From Moesziomyces globuligerus (lineage: Eukaryota; Basidiomycota; Ustilaginomycetes; Ustilaginales; Ustilaginaceae): a stretch of 64,000 nt of DNA. This document shows positions 10,757 to 18,626 of this stretch, in pieces. The stretch spans positions 372,001-436,000 of the forward strand of contig JARVLF010000011.1 in the NCBI GenBank assembly GCA_030849465.1, in the 5' to 3' direction. Position 1 is the first letter of the stretch. Every line of letters begins with the position of its first letter. The notes beneath the pieces are model-generated. The model had not been told where the DNA came from. It saw only the letters and a list, made by a program, of their open reading frames with translations, and did no database searches. Made by a program: the position numbers and the translations under genes.

Positions 10757-12976
10757 TCAAGCGGCCCGGTGCGTCTTTGCCTCGGCGGCGGCGGTGGCAG
10801 CATTGGAGGTGGCGAGCTGCAAGCTGTCGAGACGATTGCTGAGAGCCTTGTTCTCGAGATAGTCGCGGCGGCCGCGGGCGGGAGTGTAGGCGCCGCTACC
10901 CATCGCGCCGCCCGCAGCGGCTGAATTGCCGCTTGTGGATCGGGCTCCGGGCAAGCCGCCGATGCGAGGACTGGCGGCGGCGCTCGTACTGACGGAGCGC
11001 GACATGCCTGTGCCGCCTCCGAGCTGTTGCATGATGGACGGCTGCGACGAAAATGCTTCGTACGACTGCGCGCCCGCCGCGCCGTCTGCGTTGGTGTGGC
11101 CATGCGCGTGTGCGTGGGCATATAGGATGCCATGCTGCTGCTCGTCACGCTCGGCTGCGTGGCGAACGACGCCCTGGAGGTCCATGACCTCGCCCTTGTT
11201 CTCGTTGAGGATGTCTGCATACGAGAAAAAGGACAGCCTGCGCTTGTCCGCCGAGGGCGAGGGCGATCCGGATGCAAGAGACTGGAAGAGCGACTCGCCA
11301 GTGCTGAAGACGCCCAGACCGCTGCCGCTGGTGGGTAGACCGAGGGTGCCCGGTGCAGCGGCGCGGTTGGTGCCGGCAGCAGCGCCCATGCCCGGGTGGT
11401 GCTGAGGCTGTCGGATGACTGAACCCGCGGCACTTCGGCTGCGGTCGACGACGGGACTGCTAGAGCCGGAGATGAAAGGAGGCGCAGGAGACCTGGGTAC
11501 ATAGGGACTGGCGGCCTGCTCGGCGTCATGTGCGGCGAGGACATCCGCGATGGAGTCGAGGCTGTGGTCGAGGGTGGCCACTTCGGTGCCCGAGATGATG
11601 GCGCCATCGATGCTGACGCTGGAAGTGGCTGGACGACCAGCGTCGGCGCCGGCGGCGAGCGAGGGGAGCGCCATGGCCGAGAGGTTGGGCGAACTGGAGC
11701 GATAAGGATTCGGGAGAGGCAAGGAGGGGAAGGCGGTGGCGGTGGGCATGGGGGAGTTTGCGTGGGATGAGGCGGCGAGGGGCGAGAAGGCCTGTGCCTG
11801 CGAGACGGCGGCAACGAGCGAGGCGGGTGGCATAGCGGGAGCAGGCGAGGCTGAGGCGCGCGATCGGACGGGGCTGCCGCCATCAGCCAAGTCGGTCATG
11901 CGGGTGGCCTGGGGCGACCGCGAACGAAGCGAGGTGGCTCCGCTCTCAATGTCGGAGCCGGGACGTCGAGGGGGCACGCCAACTAGGCGTCTCGAGGCGC
12001 CCTCTTCGAGACCCGCGCTGCGAGGGGCCAATTTCTCGGCGATCTGCGCTGCCATCGAGCCTGGGGGCGCGTCGATGGCGCCCGAGGCGGAGAGGGGAGG
12101 CGATGGGGACGAGGCGAAGCCGGCAGAGGGGGAGCTGGCTCCCGAGTGCACGGAAAGGGCGGCGGAGCTGAGTGCGAGCGGGGGCGCGGGATTCTGGGGC
12201 GCTACGACCTCGATCTCTGCGTCGTCCTCGATGATGGCCTCGACGGCGTCGTCGAGGACGCTAGGGATGGCGACGTCCATGGCCTCTTGCTTTGTCATGA
12301 TGTGAGAGGCATCGCGGTGCTCGATGTCGCGTTCGAAGATGCTAGGCGTGTGCGGCGTTTGCGGCGTGTGCGGGAGCTGTTGTTCGGGATGCTGCCACGC
12401 GCCAGACTGTGCGGGGGTCACGAGACTGGGCGGAGACGTGCCCGAGAGTGCGTGCGATGGGATAGGCGAGGCAGTTCCATGGAGACGACTCCGGGTAGGC
12501 GAGCGGAAGCCGCTAGCACTTGTATGGAATTGGGTGGTGGAGGCGTCTGCCGAGGCGGGCAGCTGGTGCTGGTACTGGTGCTGGTGCTGATGCAAAGTTT
12601 GAGCGAGGTGGTTCGGGGAGATTCCGGCGGCAGCGATCGGATTAGCTCGCTCGGAGGCGGGTGAGGCCAGGAGCGAGGAGGGCGACGCAGCGGAGCGGAG
12701 GCTGTGCGGTGCGGCGGGGGTGCGGGTCGGGGAAGCCGGGTGGGGTGAGACGGGTGCGGAGCCGAGGAAGAGGCTGCTGGAAGTCGGGATTGAGCCTGGC
12801 GCGGGATCCGGGGCTGGCGGATGAGCGAAGAGGCGCGAGACGGTGGATGCTTCGACCGGGTCGGAGGGGAGGCCATTTGCGGCTGGAAGCGCGCCCATGG
12901 CAGCAGCGGCGGTGACAGCGTCCATCATGGTGCTATCGACGATGATGGGCTCGGGTGGAGCGTTTGATGCGGTCAT
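10757..12976 (-). CDS. Ser/Ala/Pro-rich disordered protein with RRLSFFSYADILNEN motif
   Basis: 739 aa, single exon, starting at the ATG 12976-12974 (an upstream in-frame GTG is ignored). It is almost entirely low-complexity: Ser-Pro motifs, Ala runs, a His/Gln stretch (HQHQHQYQHQ) near residue 135, an acidic patch (VEAIIEDDAEIEVV) near 250 and an alternating Ala-His tract near 620. The one segment that looks conserved is KRRLSFFSYADILNENKGEV at about residues 575-595. It resembles a short motif I recall from other disordered fungal proteins; this is not verified. The many SP/TP sites and the RRLS site suggest a kinase-regulated protein. No enzymatic domain; function unknown. Confidence 0.72.
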   Translation of the reverse strand: MTASNAPPEPIIVDSTMMDAVTAAAAMGALPAANGLPSDPVEASTVSRLFAHPPAPDPAPGSIPTSSSLFLGSAPVSPHPASPTRTPAAPHSLRSAASPSSLLASPASERANPIAAAGISPNHLAQTLHQHQHQYQHQLPASADASTTQFHTSASGFRSPTRSRLHGTASPIPSHALSGTSPPSLVTPAQSGAWQHPEQQLPHTPQTPHTPSIFERDIEHRDASHIMTKQEAMDVAIPSVLDDAVEAIIEDDAEIEVVAPQNPAPPLALSSAALSVHSGASSPSAGFASSPSPPLSASGAIDAPPGSMAAQIAEKLAPRSAGLEEGASRRLVGVPPRRPGSDIESGATSLRSRSPQATRMTDLADGGSPVRSRASASPAPAMPPASLVAAVSQAQAFSPLAASSHANSPMPTATAFPSLPLPNPYRSSSPNLSAMALPSLAAGADAGRPATSSVSIDGAIISGTEVATLDHSLDSIADVLAAHDAEQAASPYVPRSPAPPFISGSSSPVVDRSRSAAGSVIRQPQHHPGMGAAAGTNRAAAPGTLGLPTSGSGLGVFSTGESLFQSLASGSPSPSADKRRLSFFSYADILNENKGEVMDLQGVVRHAAERDEQQHGILYAHAHAHGHTNADGAAGAQSYEAFSSQPSIMQQLGGGTGMSRSVSTSAAASPRIGGLPGARSTSGNSAAAGGAMGSGAYTPARGRRDYLENKALSNRLDSLQLATSNAATAAAEAKTHRAA

Positions 12977-13561
12977 TGTGGCGAAGCAGAATGTCCGCAC
13001 AAGTGTGAGGTGGATCTAGATCGCAGTTCTGCTGCACAACCAACAGAAGGTGCGTGGATGGGATGGATGGTGCGAGCCTTGAGGAATCAAGCGTGGTGGG
13101 TCGCGGGGGCCTTGTTCATCGAGCCTGGTCCGGGTCCATGAAGTGCGTAGCAGAGCAGGTATGCTCTGTCTTTGGTGAGGGTAGCGAGCTTGCGGGCGTG
13201 AAAGAGAGGAAGGAAGGCAAGCTGGATGGATGAGAGTGTGATGGTCGGTGGGAAGCGACGGCAAAGTGGACAAAGGCACAAAAGGCATTTGCCGCCGCCG
13301 CTGCCTGACACAGAGTTGGCAGAGGCGTGTGCCGCCCAGGCGCCGCGCGGCTGCCAAGCGCGTCTCTCGGTGTGAAATGCGGATGCTTGCCGAGTGAACG
13401 AATGCGCTCTGCTGCGCACGGCGTCATTCTCTGATTTGCATTCAGGGCCCGAGTGGAGCACCGCGCGGATGCAGCACAACACGGCGCAGCACGGCGGAGC
13501 ACGGCGCATCAAGCTAGAGCTTTATTTTCTGGCGAGGCTTGCTCGCCGCGTGTGACTGTGA

Positions 13562-13576
13562 GTGTGTGTGTGTGTG
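13562..13576. repeat. (GT)n microsatellite
   Basis: An alternating GT run of 15 nt, preceded by degenerate GTGTGACTGTGA. Simple sequence repeat; likely length-polymorphic. Confidence 0.8.
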
Positions 13577-13935
13577 ACTGCTAAAAAGTGGCGGCGCGCA
13601 TCGGCTCGCTAGGCCTCCAGTGGATCGCTACAGCTGTCATCCTGCGATCGGCAAGTGGCTGCCGCTCCCCTCCCCTCCACTGCGGTGCCCAAGCCTCGCT
13701 TCTCTCGGAATGCTGTCCGAAAGGCTCCTCTTCTCGGCGATTCTTGGCTCTCGATAGCTAATTGCTTTTGTACACTATGACTACCTGCCAGCGCATTGCT
13801 GCCAATTTCTGGCTGACTTTCAATGCCACAATTCAGCCGGCCGTTCCCTTTACAGTAATTTATTCTGGCTTTTGATGGCGAATTCCACGCTAGGCAAGAA
13901 CAATCACACGAGCCTCCATGCATCTCGGCTTGCCG

Positions 13936-13950
13936 CCCCCCCCCCCCCCC
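13936..13950. repeat. C15 homopolymer
   Basis: Fifteen consecutive C residues flanked by G, with more C-rich sequence on both sides. The exact length is prone to sequencing error. Confidence 0.8.
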
Positions 13951-14477
13951 GCCCGGACCACCCCATACCCATATTCAGCGGGAGCATGCAAGGAAGCCCC
14001 GAACAAGAGACCAGGCTTCGGCGTCCTTGCCAGGAAAAAAGGGGGTTGCACCCTCACCGTGGATGCGTAGCCTCGGCGTTCCAACGCGTGTTCCAGCATG
14101 ACCCACGAGGGCGCGGCAGTGCTCGGCGTGGATCAGACGAGCGGGTCAGCCGGCACGCCGAGCCGGGCCGCAGCGCGCAACCGCTTGCCAAGAGCTCGGC
14201 CCGTGTTGCCCTGTACCTGAAAACGCGGCACAGCCCAGGGTCCATGCGTTGCCCTGCGTGGTCTACCCTGGACGAACCTCGCACCCGCCCGACGCCATCT
14301 CTACCAGCGCCTCGGACGAGCCGCGCCTTCATCTCCGAACAGCGTTTCGTTTCGCGGGGACCTGCTCGGCCAACCGGGACCGCGCCAGCATAGCCCGACA
14401 GAACAGGGCACAGCTCCGCAGTTTTTGGGGTCCGTAGCTGCAGACCACATATTCATGCAAATACCTAACATATACGC

Positions 14478-14483
14478 TATAAT
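14478..14483 (+). promoter_or_regulatory. TATA-like element upstream of tRNA-Gly
   Basis: TATAAT about 20 bp before the tRNA, inside an AT-rich patch that also contains a TATAC sequence. Such elements help place TFIIIB in some fungi. Positional evidence only. Confidence 0.3.
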
Positions 14484-14502
14484 GGTGCAGGCTTTCACAC
14501 GA

Positions 14503-14604
14503 GCATTGATAGTGTAGGGGTATCATGAGTCGTTGCCACTCATCGCTTCTCTGAGGCGTGACTACCGATTCGACTCGACCGGGGTTCGAGTCCCCGTCAA
14601 TGCA
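14503..14604 (+). tRNA. tRNA-Gly(GCC) with a 31-nt intron
   Basis: Exon 1 is 14503-14538, intron 14539-14569, exon 2 14570-14604; the mature length is 71 nt. The acceptor stem GCATTGA pairs with TCAATGC, discriminator A. D arm GTG/CAT. The anticodon stem AGTCG pairs with CGACT once the intron is removed, leaving the loop TTGCCAT with anticodon GCC. T arm CGGGG-TTCGAGT-CCCCG. The intron sits at the canonical 37/38 position and contains GGC, which could pair with the anticodon. Acceptor and anticodon match eukaryotic tRNA-Gly. Oligo-T terminators follow at 14609-14613 and 14624-14629. Confidence 0.9.
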
Positions 14605-14608
14605 TTTC

Positions 14609-14629
14609 TTTTTGCATTTCTTCTTTTTT
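14609..14629 (+). terminator. Pol III oligo-T terminators of tRNA-Gly
   Basis: T5 at 14609-14613, 5 nt after the tRNA 3' end, with a back-up T6 at 14624-14629. Standard RNA polymerase III termination signals. Confidence 0.75.
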
Positions 14630-14755
14630 GTAGAGCTGCGGTCGCCTCCACTGGACCCTGTCTCCGCTTCAGCCTTCCGTTTTGCCATTTTCAGGAGCTG
14701 ACGAGCCATCGACCCTTGCGACGTCCATCATCCCGTCGCCCATCGACCAGACACG

Positions 14756-15763
14756 ATGGCCAAGAGCAACACCCGCAAGGGCGCCGAAGCTGGCGGGTCT
14801 GCCTCCAAGGCCGGCGCAGGCAAGGGCGCTGCAGCATTGGTGGTGCCCAAGGCGGTCGTGCATCCGGAACACCACCACACGCTGAACCATCTCGACCAAG
14901 TCGCGACGTTCTACGCAGTCCTCTCGGCTGCTCTGAACGGCGAGAAGGATGCGGGTGTGGTGGGACTTCAGGGCGAGATGGTGCGATCGGCACGGACGTT
15001 ATCGCGCAAGGCGGTCATTCGGCTCGATACATCGGTCAAACGCAGTGCGTGTCCCAAGTGCAGCACGGCGTGGATCGAGGGCTTGACAATGCAGGTGCGC
15101 ACCAGGACGTCAGGACCACACGACCATGTGCTCAAGAAACAGTGCAGGATCTGCGGGACAACGGTCAGGATTCCTGCTCCCAACACGATCGACATGCCAC
15201 AAGCAGGTACGCTATGCAGTGGAGTAACAGACGAAGGAAAGCCCCGACCGACACTCGAGGCATCGGATGAGGAGCCGGAAGGCAGCAAGCGACGGTCGCA
15301 GAGACAAAGACGTCGGACAGCAGCGATTAAGCGAGAGCTTGCCCAAGAGGCAAAATCCCCTGCATCATCGCCCATCTCTCGCCGGAAACGCAGTCAGCTC
15401 CGCCGTGAACGCCTCGCATGCAAACCAGTGCCTACTCCGCCTCCTGCGCCGCGCAAACCACGCATTCGACCCATACCAACCGCTGCTGCCGAGGACTCTA
15501 TCCATCCGCGGTCGGATGCCCCGGACCAACCTGCAGGATCTGACTCTCATGCTGATCGACGTCTCCGGCTGAATCTCCCGCACTTCAACGACCGAGTCGC
15601 CAACACAGGCTGGGACCGACCCCTCAGCAAACTCACCCAGCTCCGCCCGACGCCAGAAAACCAGGACCTGGTGTCGTACGCCGCGGCGGCGTCAGCAAGA
15701 GGAGACCACATGCTCGTGCGCGCCATCGGCAAGAACGGATCCCTCGGGCCCCAACTCCCCTAG
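14756..15763 (+). CDS. RNase P/MRP protein subunit, Rpr2/Rpp21/Snm1 family
   Basis: 335 aa, one exon, ATG at 14756. A Lys/Ala-rich N-terminus (about 1-30) is followed by the Rpr2 domain at about residues 40-142. This has a helical HTLNHLDQVATFYAVLSAAL segment, RKAVIRLDTSVKRSACPKC, and then VLKKQCRICG. The paired CxxC motifs (Cys99/Cys102 and Cys130/Cys133) form the family's zinc ribbon. The roughly 190-residue Arg/Pro-rich C-terminal tail is far longer than in human RPP21 (about 154 aa in total) and looks disordered. The role is processing of pre-tRNA 5' leaders (RNase P) or rRNA (MRP) in the nucleus/nucleolus; I cannot say which complex. The start codon lies only 152 bp after a tRNA-Gly gene. 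Confidence 0.85.
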   Translation: MAKSNTRKGAEAGGSASKAGAGKGAAALVVPKAVVHPEHHHTLNHLDQVATFYAVLSAALNGEKDAGVVGLQGEMVRSARTLSRKAVIRLDTSVKRSACPKCSTAWIEGLTMQVRTRTSGPHDHVLKKQCRICGTTVRIPAPNTIDMPQAGTLCSGVTDEGKPRPTLEASDEEPEGSKRRSQRQRRRTAAIKRELAQEAKSPASSPISRRKRSQLRRERLACKPVPTPPPAPRKPRIRPIPTAAAEDSIHPRSDAPDQPAGSDSHADRRLRLNLPHFNDRVANTGWDRPLSKLTQLRPTPENQDLVSYAAAASARGDHMLVRAIGKNGSLGPQLP

Positions 15764-16087
15764 AACCCCCTCTGCATGCATATACCCAACTACAGCCAAT
15801 CCTCGCACCGCAACGATCCAGCTCTCCCGGCACAGTCCTGCGTGTGGTCACTCTGAGGGAGAAAGCGAGCGAGAGAGAGAGAGAGAGGGAGCGCGTGTCT
15901 TGGCAAAGACGCAACGGGATTAGAACAGGACCGGGCTTGAGGAGCGAGCGGAGGGGCAGGGAGAGTAACAAAGGAAAGAGAGATCCAAAGCGAGCCGAGT
16001 TTGTGCGGTTGAGGAGATATAAACAAAGGTAGCTGTGGACGAGGAAGAGTCCGAGATGAAGCGCAGGAGGCGTATGGGAGGGCGGGA
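15764..16087. other. Convergent spacer with GA microsatellite
   Basis: 324 bp between the 3' ends of the Rpr2-family and Rheb genes. Contains a GA run at 15869-15889 and a generally purine-rich plus strand. No gene. Confidence 0.5.
15869..15889. repeat. (GA)n microsatellite
   Basis: GA dinucleotide repeat of about nine units, slightly interrupted at both ends. Located between two convergent genes. Confidence 0.75.
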
Positions 16088-16666
16088 TCACATGACGATG
16101 CACTTGGAAGGTTGTGGCTCGGGCCCGCCCTCCTGCGTCCCCTTGTCGGTCTCTCCGAGCATGGCCTCGAAGGCCTTGGCGACGTTTGCGTTGTGGCGTG
16201 CGCTGACTTCGATCCAGGCGGCCTTGAGCTGCGAGGCGAGCTGCTTGCCCTCGGCCTCGGAGACCTGGCGCTGGACGTGCAGATCGCTCTTCTGGCCGAC
16301 AATGACGCAGGGGACGGACTCGGTGCCAGTGTAGTTGAGGATCTTGTCGTGGACGGTCTGGACCATATCGAAGCTATTGCGCGAGGCGATGCTGTAGACG
16401 AGCATGTAGCCGTGGATGCCGATGGCGTGTTTGGAGTTGAGGATCGAGTACTCGTCCTGCCCTGCCGTGTCGATGATGTCGCAGTCGTATTCCTGGCCCC
16501 TGTGGGTGATGGTCTTCTGGAAGATGTTCTCGATGGTGGGGTAGTACGAGTCGACGAAGGCGTCCTCGACGTAGCGCACGATGAGCGACGACTTGCCGAC
16601 GGAGCGCGAGCCGAGGACGGCGATCTTTCTCTTCTTGCGAAGCGTGGAGCTGCCGGGAGCGGACAT
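16088..16666 (-). CDS. RHB1: Rheb-type small GTPase
   Basis: 192 aa, single exon. P-loop GSRSVGKS (19-26) has Arg at the Ras Gly12 position, as in Rheb. Switch I/effector DSYYPTIENIF (39-49) and switch II DTAGQDEYS (66-74) are the Rheb versions. VSARHNANV holds the G5 SA motif. The C-terminus CIVM is a CaaX box predicting farnesylation. Rheb-GTP activates TOR complex 1 on endomembranes and is controlled by the TSC complex. One oddity is that the G4 motif, normally NKxD, reads GQKSDL: residue 125 is Gln (CAG) where guanine-contacting Asn is expected. Everything else is intact, so this may alter nucleotide affinity. Symbol follows the yeast/S. pombe Rheb name. Confidence 0.93.
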   Translation of the reverse strand: MSAPGSSTLRKKRKIAVLGSRSVGKSSLIVRYVEDAFVDSYYPTIENIFQKTITHRGQEYDCDIIDTAGQDEYSILNSKHAIGIHGYMLVYSIASRNSFDMVQTVHDKILNYTGTESVPCVIVGQKSDLHVQRQVSEAEGKQLASQLKAAWIEVSARHNANVAKAFEAMLGETDKGTQEGGPEPQPSKCIVM

Positions 16667-18626
16667 GGTGTCTTAGAGGTGCTGACTAGCTGACGAGTGC
16701 AGTGCGCGACTTGCAGGTGCTGTGTAGCTGGTAAGAACCGGGTGCTTGCGCTACGCGGTCGTGGGTAGCAATCGAGCGGGCTCGGGTCAAGTGGAGGATC
16801 GCGATGATGGCTGATCGATCTGAACCACAAGAAGCGCAGGTAGATACGCGAAGGGAAGGTGCGTTTCAGCGGGCGTCGATTCGGATGGAGTGGCGCTGTG
16901 CGGAGCCAGGAGACGGATGGTGAGCGAAGGTAAGGAGCGAAGGGTGACGGCGATGAGAGAGAGATGGGATGATACGGGGCGGCGAGGTGTTTCTGCCCGG
17001 TCTCGTGCTCACAACGCGCTGCAGCTACTGTGACCCTAGGCGTTAGCCGAATGCTGCAGCGAGCAGCAGCGAGCAGCGGCCAGCAGCGGCCAGCAGCGGC
17101 CAGCAGCGGCCAGCAGCAGTCGGCGCAGCTGGAGCAATTTGACGCCTCTTTGCGGAGCGCAGGCACTTCAAGCCGGCTTGAGCCTTTGAACCCCTGCACA
17201 AGCCGCTCTTCTCCTTTTTTTCTTTTTCTTTTTCTTTCTTTTTTGGTAATTTCTGTTTTTGCTTCTTTTCGTTGTGAGTGGGCTTGACCAACGCCAGTGC
17301 GCGAATTGGTCACAGCGCAAATTGCATTGGAACGCCTGATTTGGTAGTTGGGCGCATCTGCGCGGGTCCCGCAGCATCGTGACGATTGTGGCTTTGCGGC
17401 CCACGACTTCATCCGCTGGATCTGCACTGCAGGCACATCATCTCCCAGAGAGCTGATGATTCGTTTGTGCTCGATCGCCATGCAGCAGCCTCATCAGCTG
17501 AATCTGGCTCGGTGCAATAGTCTACGAAGCGCACCGTTTGATAAGTGCGAGGTTGAATGGCTCGAGCTGCGCTTGGTTCGGAGCAGGAAATCATGGAATG
17601 CAAGCGAGACAGGCTCGAGTTGGGCCGGATGAGCCGTTGGACTGGAGCAGCTGCATCCCGGTCCGGCCTTGGACTCGCAGCAGCAGCTCCTCCTCTCCTC
17701 CTCCTCTTTGCTGCAGTCACCGCTCGCGTCTGCAGAAAGCTTACACGCCATTCCGGACGTCCCCAATGCGTGGCATCGCGATTGCTGCCCCTAAGACAAG
17801 CTCGTCTCGCCCTGCTCGCAGCTGCTCCATCATCGCAGCAGGGTCCAACAGCCAGGTTCAAACGCAAGATGTCCGCTCTCTCCGAGCGGCCGCAGCGTCG
17901 CTCAGCCGGTCCGGTTTGCCGCGTTAGCCGCGCCACGACCGGGTCGACTCTCGAAATGCTCGAGCCATGCCTCGCTCATCCAGCATCTGCCCTCACCGCA
18001 ATACGCAGAAGTTCGAGATGCGGCGCTTCCGAGGCGGAGCGTTGCCACCACGTCGACTGCTTGGACTGAGCCAAGCCAAGACCAGGGCGGGCGCGCGGCA
18101 AAAGCGCAGCTGAGACTTGGCTTGGTGTCACTCGTCAGGGATGGAATTTCGAGTCGCCATGCCGACCAACAGCACACTCTGAGGCACGCGGCCCTCTTGC
18201 CTTGCTCGCCTTGCTCGCCTGGCTCGCCTGGCGCGCGTCTGCTCCATGTCGACCCTCCAGCGCTGTTCACGCCGAGCGCACCGCCGCTGCTGAGCCCCGG
18301 CTCTCGGCTCGACCGACTCGAGAGGACCCTGAGCGTCTAAAATTCATCGGCCACCTTGCAGCCCAGGGTCGCCGATTTCGCTTCTCCGCCTGACCGGCAC
18401 ACGCACCTCCTCTACGCACGGACGCGTTTCCGCCTTGACCTCCACTGCTGCCAGCACGGATCCCGTTTCGCACATCTTCCGGTTCTGCGAGTCACATCTG
18501 GTCGCTGCTCTTCCGAGGCTCATGATGCTTCCTTGAGCGCACCATTGATGTTGGAACAGCAAGACTCAATCAGAGACCCGGCGAGTCTCAATCCTCTCGA
18601 GCAATTGGCGCCATTCAGCCGCCAAA
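16667..18626. other. Intergenic region with a 10-bp minisatellite
   Basis: About 2 kb between the divergently transcribed Rheb gene (-) and a TBC gene (+). Contains the minisatellite at 17061-17120 and a T-rich run around 17215-17245. Small open frames lack coding character. It presumably holds both promoters. Confidence 0.5.
17061..17120. repeat. 10-bp tandem repeat, unit CAGCAGCGGC
   Basis: Three exact copies at 17081-17110, plus a one-mismatch copy at 17071-17080 and degenerate copies at both ends (six 10-mers in total). Non-coding in the supported annotation, about 400 bp upstream of the Rheb start. Confidence 0.85.

Larger units (their letters stand above)
12977..14502. other. Intergenic region with simple repeats
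   Basis: About 1.5 kb between the disordered-protein gene (-) and the tRNA gene (+). It contains a GT run and a C15 homopolymer (listed separately). No supportable protein gene; the open frames present have non-ATG starts or shadow-like composition. Confidence 0.5.

Noticed and set aside
17557..18069. 170-codon frame with a Leu/Ala hydrophobic patch
   Set aside because: Arg/Ser/Ala composition typical of random GC-rich DNA; no conserved segment or promoter.
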